Origin: Hyphomicrobiales bacterium
GTDB taxonomy: Bacteria > Pseudomonadota > Alphaproteobacteria > Rhizobiales > Rhizobiaceae
NCBI GenBank assembly: GCA_900469615.1
Contig: UBYA01000007.1
Coordinates: 124,001-188,000, forward strand
Direction: 5' to 3'
Length of the DNA: 64,000 nt
In this document: piece by piece, positions 51,453 to 60,050 of the stretch
Position numbering within the stretch: position 1 is the stretch's first letter
Layout: the number at the start of each line of letters is the position of its first letter
Program-made: the position numbers and the translations under genes
Notes under the pieces: generated by a model
Databases searched by the model: none
Told to the model about the DNA's origin: nothing
What the model saw: the letters and a program-made list of their open reading frames with translations, nothing else

Positions 51453-54400
51453 ATGGATGGTCAAATGCCTCCCCGTAAGCGAAGCGCAGATCCAATTCAG
51501 GATGACCTCTTTGACCCGGAGGTCGATCTACTACTCCCGCCTCGCCTCGCGATAGACGGTAAGGTCTTGGGCAGCACCGTGCGTCAGTTGATCGTTCCCG
51601 CCCAGCGCGTGCGCTGTAAATTACGTCGCTTCGTTATCCGCCGCGCCATAGGCTATGAGACTATCCTGAAGTCTGGACAGACGCTGAAAATTATAAGCGC
51701 GAAAACGGCAACACCGCTTGAGGCTGACCTTATTCTTCTTGTGGCTGATGCCACAGACCCAAAGCAAATAGCCGAAGTCCTGGAGCTGGGCGAAGGTCGC
51801 TGGATAAACGCTCGGCCGGCCAATATAGCCACGATGGATCGCGACACGCGGGTAAATCTACTGTCTGCGGTCTCAGCCTCTTGGACTGACGCGATATATC
51901 TGCGGGAAGGACGCGCCGATGAACCGGCGCGTCCAGGCTTGCGACGCCCTCAGATCGGAGCGCTTCACGCAGCGCTGGCACACCGAACACGATCGACCGC
52001 ACCCGCAACAATTGTCATGCCGACGGGTACAGGCAAGACCGAAACGATGCTCGCTCTAAATGCCCACGAGAAGTTTGAGCGATTATTGGTAGTGGTTCCG
52101 ACCGACGCGTTACGAGAACAAATAGCATCCAAGTTCGAAACCTTCGGCGTCTTGAGACAACAGAAATGCCTTGCCGATAAGGCTTCCTATCCGGTTGTCA
52201 TGCGCCTCTCGCATATCCCGACAAGTCCCGCGGAAGTCGACCAAATTTTCGACAGCGCAAATGTCATCGTCACCACAATGCAGATTGCCGGCCGCGCGGA
52301 TGCGCCCGTTCAGGAGCAAATGGCCGAGCGTGCTTCAGCGCTCTTCATCGACGAGGCGCACCATATCGGCGCCCCGACTTGGGCTCGGTTTCGTGGCCTC
52401 TTTGTTGATCGAGATCCACCGCTCCCTATCGTTCAATTCACAGCCACTCCCTTCCGAGAGGATGGACGACGCGTAGACGGGGAGTTCATCTACACCTACC
52501 CCCTCAAGAAGGCTCAGTCAGAAGGCTATTTCAAGCCCATTCGTTTTGAAGCCGTGTTCGGCCTCGACCAAGCTGATGCCGATCTGGCGATTGCCGAAAA
52601 GCTTGGTGAAGTCCTTCAGGGCGATCTGGACGATGGCCTCAACCATCTTGCCATGGCGCGCTGCCAGACTATCGAGCGCGCTAAAGATCTTCACCGGATC
52701 TACAGCGCACTGTTCCCAGAATTCAACCCCGTCATCGTTCACAGCCAACAGTCTATCCGTGAACGCCGTGCAAACCTGGCCGCATTAAGGCGCTTCGAGA
52801 GCCGGGTCATCGTCTGCGTCGATATGCTCGGCGAAGGTTTCGATCTTCCGGAATTGAAAATCGCGGCGCTTCATGATCCGCACAAAAGCATTGCCGTTAC
52901 CATCCAGTTCGTTGGCCGTTTCACGCGGCAAGATCCGCGCCTGGGCGATGCCACTGTTATCGCCAATACTGGCGTAGACGACATCGACCGTTCGTTAGCC
53001 AAGCTCTATGCGGAGGACGCCGACTGGAACGCTCTGGTCGAGGCCCTCAGCACGGCAAAGATCGACCGACAGGTTCGCCGCTCCGAAATGTTCAAGGGCT
53101 TCGTCGGGGATCTGAACGATATCCCGCTTCAGACGCTCGAACCAAAAATGAACGCGGTGGTCTATCGAACGTCGTGCGAGGCCTGGGAGCCACTACGTGC
53201 TGAGGACCTGTATAATCCAGGCATCTATCTCGGCATGAAGGTCAACCCACACCAGCGCGTCGCCATTTTCGTCACTCGATCGGAAGAACAAGCAGGATGG
53301 ACCACGGCGCAGCATGCCATCAATGTCTTCTGGGACCTGCATATGGTCCACTGGGATCCAGACCGACAGCTTCTCTATATCAGCAGTTCAGCTAAAGGCC
53401 CCTACGACCGGCTCGCTAAAGTCATCTGTGGCGAAACAGCGCGTCGGGTGGAAGGAGAGGAAGTCTTCCGCTGCCTGCACGGATTCAACCGACTTATTCT
53501 GCGCAATATCGGCTTAACCCACCATCAGGGACGCGGTGTTCGTTACTCGATGTACATGGGCGTTGATGTAGCGGACGGGCTTGATACCGCAAAATCGCAA
53601 TCCCGCATTAAAAATAATGTCTTTGCGACCGGCTTCCTCGACGGCGTGCCCGCTTCACGCGGCTGCTCGGCAAAGGGCAAGTTCTGGTCGATTTCACCTG
53701 TCCGCGATTTAACCGATTGGGTTGAGTGGTGCGCTGATATCGGTCGGGCCGTAAACAATCCCGGGATCACCACTGATGGCGTTTTCAAAAGTGCCATGCG
53801 GCCCCGTCAAATCAACGAAAGGCCCGCAGTACCGCCGGTTGCGATCCATTGGCCAGAGTCACTGCTGACACAGATCGAGGATCGCGTCGAAATTACCTTC
53901 GGTGATCGCCCAGTCCCATTCGCCGAATGCGACATCGAATTGCTTGATCATGAACGAACTGGACCACTGCGTTTCTCGGTCCACAGCAATGTTGATGCTG
54001 CTGAGTTTGAGATCGTTTTTACGGAAGGCGGTGCCCGCTATCTGCAACGATCAGGGGCGAAGGCGACAATTAAGATTGGCGGCAAAGTAAAAACGCTGTC
54101 GGAATCTTTTGGTGAAGACTCCCCTCAAATTGATTTCGGGGACGGGTCTCTCCTCATCTACAGCCATCTATATGCCTTACCAGACGGTATTGAGGTAGAA
54201 CCATATCCTCGAGATCGAGTGGAAACTTGGGACTGGTCCGGGACCAATATTCGAACAGAATCACAGGGACCAGAAAAGCGCTCAGATTCCGTCCAGCGAC
54301 GGATGATCGAGACATTGCTCGCGGATGGAAACATCTATGATCTTGTTTTCGACGATGACGGAGCAGGTGAAATAGCGGACGTAGTTGCCGTTCGTGTGAC

Positions 54401-54797
54401 GGAAGGCCTTGTGCAGGTAACCCTCCTCCACTGCAAATACTCCAGCGCGGACACACCAGGTGCGCGCGTAAAAGACCTTTACGAGGTCTGTGGCCAGGCC
54501 CAAAAATCGGCACGTTGGCGTGATCGGCCCTATAGAATGTTCACGCACATGCTGAAGCGCGAGAAGTTGCGCCTTGAGAAAGGCGGCACCTCGCGTTTCG
54601 AGCATGGAACTGCCGCGTTTCTCAAAAAACTGAAGGCAAGCTGGCAGGACTATCGATATGAATTCGATGTCAAAATTATTCAGCCCGGCTTGTCGCGGGC
54701 GGCGATCACGGAGGAAGGCTTGCACCTGCTCGCCGGCGTGGAGACCTACCTCCTGGAGACCCGTGCGATGAAGCTCCGAATCATAGGTAGTGAATAG
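51453..54797 (+). CDS. SF2 DEAD/DEAH helicase with nuclease-like C-terminal domain
   Basis: A protein of about 1114 residues, divergent from the WYL operon. The helicase core has MPTGTGKTE near 189-197, FIDEAHH (DEAH near 300), QFTATPFREDGR (motif III), and the C-terminal motifs VIVCVDMLGEGFDLP and VQFVGRFTRQ-like IQFVGRFTRQDPR. About 450 further residues follow. Near the end, DLVFDDDGAGEIADVVAVRV and VTLLHCKYSS have the strand arrangement of a restriction-like fold, with acidic residues and a lysine, though the glutamate of ExK is replaced by H-C. The start is uncertain: ATGs at 51429, 51453 and 51465 are in frame and none has a strong ribosome binding site. Codon use is more AT-rich than the ICE genes. 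Confidence 0.88.
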   Translation: MDGQMPPRKRSADPIQDDLFDPEVDLLLPPRLAIDGKVLGSTVRQLIVPAQRVRCKLRRFVIRRAIGYETILKSGQTLKIISAKTATPLEADLILLVADATDPKQIAEVLELGEGRWINARPANIATMDRDTRVNLLSAVSASWTDAIYLREGRADEPARPGLRRPQIGALHAALAHRTRSTAPATIVMPTGTGKTETMLALNAHEKFERLLVVVPTDALREQIASKFETFGVLRQQKCLADKASYPVVMRLSHIPTSPAEVDQIFDSANVIVTTMQIAGRADAPVQEQMAERASALFIDEAHHIGAPTWARFRGLFVDRDPPLPIVQFTATPFREDGRRVDGEFIYTYPLKKAQSEGYFKPIRFEAVFGLDQADADLAIAEKLGEVLQGDLDDGLNHLAMARCQTIERAKDLHRIYSALFPEFNPVIVHSQQSIRERRANLAALRRFESRVIVCVDMLGEGFDLPELKIAALHDPHKSIAVTIQFVGRFTRQDPRLGDATVIANTGVDDIDRSLAKLYAEDADWNALVEALSTAKIDRQVRRSEMFKGFVGDLNDIPLQTLEPKMNAVVYRTSCEAWEPLRAEDLYNPGIYLGMKVNPHQRVAIFVTRSEEQAGWTTAQHAINVFWDLHMVHWDPDRQLLYISSSAKGPYDRLAKVICGETARRVEGEEVFRCLHGFNRLILRNIGLTHHQGRGVRYSMYMGVDVADGLDTAKSQSRIKNNVFATGFLDGVPASRGCSAKGKFWSISPVRDLTDWVEWCADIGRAVNNPGITTDGVFKSAMRPRQINERPAVPPVAIHWPESLLTQIEDRVEITFGDRPVPFAECDIELLDHERTGPLRFSVHSNVDAAEFEIVFTEGGARYLQRSGAKATIKIGGKVKTLSESFGEDSPQIDFGDGSLLIYSHLYALPDGIEVEPYPRDRVETWDWSGTNIRTESQGPEKRSDSVQRRMIETLLADGNIYDLVFDDDGAGEIADVVAVRVTEGLVQVTLLHCKYSSADTPGARVKDLYEVCGQAQKSARWRDRPYRMFTHMLKREKLRLEKGGTSRFEHGTAAFLKKLKASWQDYRYEFDVKIIQPGLSRAAITEEGLHLLAGVETYLLETRAMKLRIIGSE

Positions 54798-55044
54798 CCG
54801 TATTGTACAACGTCTTCTGGCCTACCCCGCCTTTTTGTATTCCACCCTAGCCTAATTCCCTACGCCCCAAGATTGATACTTCCCTGACTGTGTAGGCGTG
54901 TTCATGTTCTGCCGTGGCGGAGCGTGCGCGATTGAGGCTTCGCCTATGTACGATGATCTCTGACTGACCAATGCATTGGGAGATGCCTCTCGAGCTCTGC
55001 GATGTTCAATCATCAAAGGTAGGACTTCTGCCAAAGGAGGACGT

Positions 55045-55278
55045 ATGTCACACACCACATTCCTGACGCCGGAAGAAGTAGCGGAACGCTATCGCGGCAG
55101 CATTTCGGTGGGAACCCTGCGAAATTGGCGCTCGATGAAGATCGGGCCGTCATTCGTAAAGATCGGCAAAGCCGTCCTCTACCAGGTCGATGAGCTAGAG
55201 GCTTGGGACGAACGGAACCGTGTCCAATGCCGCAATTCAAAGCGACTTGAGCACGAGAGCGCAGATTATCATGTGTGA
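55045..55278 (+). CDS. AlpA-like helix-turn-helix protein
   Basis: A 77-residue protein: FLTPEEVAERYRGSISVGTLRNWRSMKIGPSFVKIGKAVLYQVDELEAWDERN. It has the same fold as excisionases and AlpA-like regulators. AAAGGAGG in front of ATG 55045 is a very strong ribosome binding site. It stands between the defence island and the recombinase operon and could be the directionality factor of the serine recombinase. Confidence 0.85.
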   Translation: MSHTTFLTPEEVAERYRGSISVGTLRNWRSMKIGPSFVKIGKAVLYQVDELEAWDERNRVQCRNSKRLEHESADYHV

Positions 55279-55343
55279 CCGCTCCACGGGGCAGCGGCGG
55301 ACGTGCCGGTGTGACTCCCAACACGCCCGCCTATCTGCTTCAA

Positions 55344-55362
55344 TAGGGACAAACTGTCCCTA
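55344..55362. promoter_or_regulatory. Perfect palindrome near the ParB-like genes
   Basis: TAGGGACAAACTGTCCCTA has 8-bp perfect arms and a 3-base centre. It lies between the convergent ends of the HTH gene and the ParB-like operon. No T-tract follows, so a protein-binding site (centromere-like or recombination-related) is more likely than a terminator. Confidence 0.5.
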
Positions 55363-55502
55363 AGGCGGCCAGACCATATGACGACCGGCCTGGTGGGCTT
55401 CATGCGGGTTCGCCGCCATTCCCACCGCCATGCTTGATCCGCCCCGCAGTGCGGCGTCTCCCATGGTCCCCGCGCTTTTCGGGTCCGGGTCCCCATTCTG
55501 CG

Positions 55503-56438
55503 TTAGGCTGCCGGCGGCTCAGCAACGGAACCGAGCGTGTCGATCTCAGCAATTTTCTGAAATTCCGTGAGATAGTCTTGCTGATGGACCGCCATCCAGC
55601 GAACGACACGATTGTTCGCCAGAAGTTTAGCGATGTATCCACGCGCGACGGTCAGATGCAGATTGTCGATGCCGTAGGTTTCCTCAACCGACTTTACTTG
55701 AGTCTGGAGTGCCGCCAACTCCCGCTCCATGCGGGCGATCTGTTGACCCGACGGCGTAGGTTTGCCTCCACCTTTTCCTTTCTTGGTCGAAGCAAGCTGG
55801 TTTTCGGACGTGGCAGCGCGCAGAGCACGAGCGAACATCACGGTAAAATTGTTCTGGCCAATCATCAGATCAGCGGCTTCAATCTGCCTCACAGATGTCA
55901 TCTGTCGTAGGATGTCGAACACCTTCATCGAGCATGGCGTGTCCTTCAGCATCTCAGCTGCTTCGGGGCTGATCCCTTCTAGAAGCCGGAAACGCCGCAA
56001 CACGGATTCGACCTGAAGGTTCAAAGCAGCGGCTATGTCGGCCGACGAGACGCCCCGATCCATCGCACGCGCGATCATCCGATGTTCCTGGATCGGCGGG
56101 ATGCGGTTGACGCGCTTGTTGTAGGTGTAAGTGTCGTCATCCGCAGTGAGCAGGCACTCGACTTCGGTGATGCCGAGTTCTTTCAGCACCTCCAACCTTA
56201 AGTGACCATCGAGGAGAAACCAGGTCCCGGCATTCTTTTCGTCGCCCATGACGACGGGCGCTTCGATCAGACCGATCGCCTTGATCGAACTCAGGACTTG
56301 TGAGTAAGAGCGGCTCTCCCGAGCGCCGGCCGGCAATGTCTTCAGTGGCACGATGGCGGCGACGGGAACCGTGACGAAGTCACGATCAAAGGCGAAACGT
56401 ATGCGTCCATCCTCCTGGTCCGTTGCTTCTTCAGTCAT
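55503..56438 (-). CDS. ParB-like protein with degenerate CTP motif (RepB-like)
   Basis: A 311-residue protein beginning MTEEATDQEDGRIRF. The ParB N-domain is visible as YSQVLSSIKAIGLIEAPVV, then LLDGHLRLEVLKELG where normal ParB has GERRxRA. Thus the arginine pair of the CTP-binding motif is absent. HTH-like helices follow (VSSADIAAALNLQVESVLRRFRLLEGISPEAAEML), then a basic linker with KKGKGGGKPTPSGQQ and a helical end. GGAGGAG and an 8-bp overlap with the preceding gene fix the start. It is the last gene of the recombinase operon. It probably binds DNA together with the first ParB-like protein. Confidence 0.88.
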   Translation of the reverse strand: MTEEATDQEDGRIRFAFDRDFVTVPVAAIVPLKTLPAGARESRSYSQVLSSIKAIGLIEAPVVMGDEKNAGTWFLLDGHLRLEVLKELGITEVECLLTADDDTYTYNKRVNRIPPIQEHRMIARAMDRGVSSADIAAALNLQVESVLRRFRLLEGISPEAAEMLKDTPCSMKVFDILRQMTSVRQIEAADLMIGQNNFTVMFARALRAATSENQLASTKKGKGGGKPTPSGQQIARMERELAALQTQVKSVEETYGIDNLHLTVARGYIAKLLANNRVVRWMAVHQQDYLTEFQKIAEIDTLGSVAEPPAA

Positions 56439-57336
56439 GATCTCCTCCCGACACGCGGACTGTGAGCGCACGAGGCATCGTCGCCAGTCCTTCGGCCCTC
56501 AGCAAATTAATAAATCCGTCCTTGGAGAGCAGATCCTTGAGCGCCTCGACGACGAACAGCAGCCGAGTCTGGGTGAAGTCCGACTTTTTGACGAGCAGAC
56601 GCTGCTTCTCCGCCTCACGCTGATAAACTTGCATGAGATCAGCGGCCGTCATACGGCGAACGCCTGTCCCCTTGCGCCCCAATCGTCCGGCAGGCAATCC
56701 CCCCTTGCGCTGGCTTCGCATCCGAATCTCGAGCAGACGTCGGACGGCGGCGAGCTTCTTGCCTCTGAGCTTGCCGGTTTCGTAGGCGTCGAGAAGCAGA
56801 TCCTGCGCCTCTTCCGTCTCAGCCTTGGAAATCTCCATTGCCAGGGTGATGGGTATCAGCCCGGTTTCCACTGCGGATACTAATCGTTCCTCCCCGCGCT
56901 CAAGGAGCGAAGCGATCATGTTTACCCAGGAGGCTCCGACGCCGATCTTCTCGGCTATCGCGGCATCGCTGAACCCACGGGATCGCAATGCACCGATCTC
57001 CTTCATCAGATCGATGGGGCGCGGCGTGCGCCGAGCGATGTTTTCGACCAGGCTCATTACAAGGCATTCGCTTTCGCTGGCTTCGATTACCACGGCTGGA
57101 ATCTCTGTCTGCCCCAACATCTGGAAGGCTTCCAGCCGACCTTCCCCACAAACCAGATCGTATCTTGGCCCGCCCGCGCCATCGCGCCGACTCACAGTGA
57201 TCGGTCGCTTAAGACCGATGGCTTCAATGTTGTTCACGATCTCCCGATGCTGGCGTTTGTTGCGCGCGCGAGGATTCAGAACTGTGATGCGGGAAATTGG
57301 GATCATTTCGATCCGACTGGGGCGAGCAGCAGGCAT
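56431..57336 (-). CDS. ParB/RepB-like partition protein
   Basis: A 301-residue protein: MIPISRITVLNPRARNKRQHREIVNNIEAIGLKRPITV, then CGEGRLEAFQMLG (a GExR motif) and SLVENIARRTPRPIDLMKEI, followed by an HTH (FSDAAIAEKIGVGASWVNMIASLLERG) and a C-terminal region like that of plasmid RepB proteins. It keeps more of the canonical ParB motifs than the next gene. Its start overlaps the recombinase stop by 1 bp and its end overlaps the second ParB-like gene, so the three proteins are made together. There is no ParA in this operon. Confidence 0.9.
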   Translation of the reverse strand: MPAARPSRIEMIPISRITVLNPRARNKRQHREIVNNIEAIGLKRPITVSRRDGAGGPRYDLVCGEGRLEAFQMLGQTEIPAVVIEASESECLVMSLVENIARRTPRPIDLMKEIGALRSRGFSDAAIAEKIGVGASWVNMIASLLERGEERLVSAVETGLIPITLAMEISKAETEEAQDLLLDAYETGKLRGKKLAAVRRLLEIRMRSQRKGGLPAGRLGRKGTGVRRMTAADLMQVYQREAEKQRLLVKKSDFTQTRLLFVVEALKDLLSKDGFINLLRAEGLATMPRALTVRVSGGDHD

Positions 57337-58916
57337 CAGGCAGCCTCCTCAAGTGAAACGGGCATGGCGATGTCATAAAGAAGGTCGAGGCCGTCGAAGC
57401 GATAGGCATCTAGCCCGAGCGCATTGTCCTCTCCCAGCCGTAGTTTCTCGGAGAGCATGTCGATGCGCGGGAACAGGTAGTAGTCAAGCGGCGCGCGATT
57501 GGCGCTGTCCATCCGCACAACGATCGTGATGTCGGGCGCAAGGGATGTATCGAAACGCAGGTTCCATCGAAGGAGCCCGGTAGGCGTTTCAATGCAGCGG
57601 GCGACCACAACGGAGAGACTGAACTCGCCATTTACGACGACCCTGTCGGTCTGAAGATCCTGCCAGGCATCACTGCCCGACGTCCGAAATCCGTCAAGTA
57701 GCTGATGCAAAACCTCTGGATGAAGTTTGCGAAGTTCGCGGTTGATTTCAATATAGCGATAATCGCGATCCGGAGTGAAACCCACGAGACCGTACGCACG
57801 AAGCAAGCTGCCAAATCGGGAGCTATAGGCACTGCTGGACGGCATCCCATCACATTCGTCGATAACGATGCCGGAAAGCAAACCCCGTTGATGATACAGC
57901 TTTCTCAGGGATTGCAACATCTCCTCATCGCTGAGGCGAAAGGAGCGCGCGCTGATCATGGTTCTTGCCGCTTCGAATAACTCGCGCTCGACGACGGCCG
58001 CAAACGCATCCTGCGCACGGATCCACATTTCGGGATCGTTCTGGACGCGCTTTTTCTTCAGCTTGAAGGATTGGCGGTTCCAAACATTGTCGCCCACATA
58101 TTTTTCATTGATCAGAACCTGGTGGACGGTTCCCCTGGTCCAAGGACGCCCGAGGTCTGTGGGAATGCTCCGCCTATTGAGATCGGCTGCAATTTGGCTT
58201 TCGCTGTATCCCTGATGAACAAACGAGCGGTAGATTTCGCGAACCAGATTGACTTCCTCGGCAGGGCCCAACGTTAAGATCACCCGATCGGTCTGGATAC
58301 TTTTGTGCTCGCCCCGTTCGAGAAAGCCCTTGGTGACTCCGTGCTCATCGATGAGTGTTCGACGTAAGCCGAAGCCCGCTGGCCCACCCTGCCGATAACC
58401 CTTCTCGATCAGGCGACCTTGGCCTGCAAACACTTTGGTTGATAGTTCACGGCTGTATTCGCCAGCCATCGCCCGCTTCACGCCTTTTACAATGGTCGAG
58501 ATCGGGCTACCGTCGTTGTCGAATTGCTCGGCGCAGTACTCCACGGCGATACCGGCGCGTCGGCAGAGATATTCGTAGTACGCGCTTTCGTCCGCATCCT
58601 GGAATCTTCCCCAGCGGCTAACGTCATAAACGAGCACCAAGGTGAAATCGACGCTCCCGGATCTAACGTCCTCGATTAACTGCTGAAGCGCGTCGCGCCC
58701 CTCGATCTTGAGACCGCTCTTTCCGGCGTCGGCATAGGTCTTGACGATCTCAATTCCGCGAGACTGGGCATATTGTTTTATCGCGTCGGATTGGTTTTCG
58801 GTAGAATACTTCTGATGATCCGTCGACATGCGGACGTATTCGGCAGCGCGAAGGGGGCGTTCCGGCTGCCCTGGCCGATTATCGTCGTAAAGTCTCCGGT
58901 TCATCTCATCACGCAC
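57336..58916 (-). CDS. Large serine recombinase
   Basis: A 526-residue protein. The resolvase domain (about 24-170) has the nucleophile S31 in YVRMSTDHQKYSTENQ, then DVSRWGRFQDADESAYYE and GVKRAMAGEYSREL. The recombinase domain (about 185-300) has GGPAGFGLRR and SESQIAADLNRRSIPTDLGRPWTRGTVHQVLINEKYVG. I see no CxxC zinc ribbon in the C-terminal 230 residues, which differ from phage integrases. It may integrate or invert DNA of the right-hand module. A GTG/ATG choice within the first five codons is open (58916 or 58904). It is the first gene of an operon with two ParB-like genes. Confidence 0.92.
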   Translation of the reverse strand: MRDEMNRRLYDDNRPGQPERPLRAAEYVRMSTDHQKYSTENQSDAIKQYAQSRGIEIVKTYADAGKSGLKIEGRDALQQLIEDVRSGSVDFTLVLVYDVSRWGRFQDADESAYYEYLCRRAGIAVEYCAEQFDNDGSPISTIVKGVKRAMAGEYSRELSTKVFAGQGRLIEKGYRQGGPAGFGLRRTLIDEHGVTKGFLERGEHKSIQTDRVILTLGPAEEVNLVREIYRSFVHQGYSESQIAADLNRRSIPTDLGRPWTRGTVHQVLINEKYVGDNVWNRQSFKLKKKRVQNDPEMWIRAQDAFAAVVERELFEAARTMISARSFRLSDEEMLQSLRKLYHQRGLLSGIVIDECDGMPSSSAYSSRFGSLLRAYGLVGFTPDRDYRYIEINRELRKLHPEVLHQLLDGFRTSGSDAWQDLQTDRVVVNGEFSLSVVVARCIETPTGLLRWNLRFDTSLAPDITIVVRMDSANRAPLDYYLFPRIDMLSEKLRLGEDNALGLDAYRFDGLDLLYDIAMPVSLEEAA

Positions 58917-58981
58917 TCCTGGACATAACCGCGGCAGTTAAGACGTCTGAAGCCGCAGTTTGTGGCAAGCCTCTGCCGCCT

Positions 58982-59011
58982 CTCCGCATGGACACCATTC
59001 TAGCTGCGGAG
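58982..59011. promoter_or_regulatory. Inverted repeat between recombinase operon and divergent HTH gene
   Basis: CTCCGCA (58982-58988) and TGCGGAG (59005-59011) form 7-bp arms with a 16-bp spacer, 10 bp before the start of the HTH gene. A site here could control both divergent transcripts or be bound by the recombinase. Confidence 0.4.
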
Positions 59012-59021
59012 AAAACGGAAG

Positions 59022-59651
59022 ATGTTGCCGAAAAAGGGCAGGAAATTACCCCTGTGGAAAGGCGTCCTCGGTGGGCGTGAAATCTATGCGCGGACCATCG
59101 CTGAGCTTCTGCGCAAAGAGCATGGCGATAGCCATCGCGCGATTAAACAGCTTATGCGCCAAACAGATGCAAGCGAAAGGACCGTCAAGCACTGGCTTGC
59201 GGGGCAGCACGGGCCGGACACCGTATATTTCTTGCGCCTGGTGGTTTCCTCGCCCGTTATCAGAGCCTTCTTTTTAGGACTGATCGAGAGTCCTTTGGCA
59301 ACGCCACCGACGGAAGCGATCGATCGCATTTCGTTCGCGCGAGCTCGCGAGGCCTATGCTTCTGGTGAAATCGCCGGTGGCGACACAGCAGCGCACGGGC
59401 TGAAAACTGACCCTATTCATGTCCGCAAATGTGACCCTAAAAATGTCCCCGATCAGTTCGCCTTCAACAAGCGGCAACGCTGGTTTTTGAACCGAATCAC
59501 TGAAGGGCGTTGCAATGCGAGGGAGATAGCCACGGCATGGACTGTCAGCCTCAAAACAGCGCGTCGTGATATCGCCGCGCTCAAAGAGGCCGGTCTAATA
59601 AACTATGTTGGATCGCGACGGAAAGGACGATATCGTAGGATCACGGAATAA
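59022..59651 (+). CDS. Two-domain helix-turn-helix protein next to the recombinase
   Basis: A 209-residue protein. The N-terminal part (1-95), with LPLWKGVLGGREIYARTIAELLRKEHGDSHRAIKQLMRQTDASERTVKHWLAGQHGPD, contains a helix-turn-helix. I know this part as a conserved protein of alphaproteobacterial mobile regions. The C-terminal part (147-209) is a DeoR-like winged helix: RQRWFLNRITEGRCNAREIATAWTVSLKTARRDIAALKEAGLINYVG. Between them, residues 128-143 are encoded by a 24-bp tandem repeat (59408-59448), so the two domains may have been joined secondarily. It probably regulates the divergent recombinase operon. Confidence 0.8.
   Translation: MLPKKGRKLPLWKGVLGGREIYARTIAELLRKEHGDSHRAIKQLMRQTDASERTVKHWLAGQHGPDTVYFLRLVVSSPVIRAFFLGLIESPLATPPTEAIDRISFARAREAYASGEIAGGDTAAHGLKTDPIHVRKCDPKNVPDQFAFNKRQRWFLNRITEGRCNAREIATAWTVSLKTARRDIAALKEAGLINYVGSRRKGRYRRITE
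59408..59448 (+). repeat. 24-bp tandem repeat inside the HTH gene
   Basis: TGACCCTATTCATGTCC (59408-59424) recurs as TGACCCTAAAAATGTCC (59432-59448), 14 of 17 positions identical, with a 24-bp period. It resembles the short repeated ends of some insertion sequences and may be a scar. Confidence 0.45.
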
Positions 59652-59885
59652 CGAGGATATTTCACTCGAGGATTATGCGCTGCCCCGACGAATCAATGTC
59701 CCCAGAATCCGAAAACAAGACAGGTGTAGAGTGGTGTCGTGCTTGAACGGGATTGGCTGGATGCAACCATGATCAATTGTGTCGATCACGATAGCGCATC
59801 AAATGCCGCTCCCAAATCCCGGCACCACTTAAAAAGAAAAGTACATAAATTCCTTTAATATCAAACACATAATTAATGGCATCGG

Positions 59886-60050
59886 ATGATCCACAACCAC
59901 CCGTCGGGGGATCCGACCCCGTCTCGCGCCGATATCGACATGACGAAGACGATCATCGACACCGCCAAGCCTTTGGGCATCACTGTTCACGATCATGTTA
60001 TCATCGGCAAGAACGGCCACGTCAGCTTCCGCGCATTGCGATTGATCTGA
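59886..60050 (+). pseudogene. radC: radC (JAB/MPN domain) 3' fragment
   Basis: 54 codons encode the last part of a RadC protein: the metal-binding [12 protein letters not shown] (JAMM pattern), [40 protein letters not shown] and a stop. About 170 N-terminal residues are missing; upstream is AT-rich DNA with no RadC-like sequence. It is a remnant left by insertion or deletion at the edge of the mobile region. The gaps on both sides (59652-59885 and 60051-60312) show no other gene. Confidence 0.8.

Larger units (their letters stand above)
39591..54797. other. Defence island: WYL / two helicases / PD-(D/E)XK / DUF1156 / HEPN-DUF499
   Basis: Six large genes, five on the minus strand with 4-bp to about 20-bp junctions and one divergent on the plus strand, share one regulatory region at about 51376-51452. 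The combination joins a DNA adenine methyltransferase, two SF2 helicases, nuclease-type domains, a HEPN-ATPase and a WYL repressor. DUF1156 and DUF499 genes are known to co-occur in bacterial and archaeal defence islands. The DISARM markers drmA, drmB (DUF1998) and drmC (PLD) are absent, as are BREX PglZ and BrxL. I infer an antiphage or antiplasmid system. Confidence 0.7.

Noticed and set aside
39591..54797. Classification as DISARM or BREX
   Set aside because: No DUF1998, PLD nuclease, PglZ, BrxL or PglX-type genes; only the presence of a methyltransferase and an SNF2 helicase is shared.
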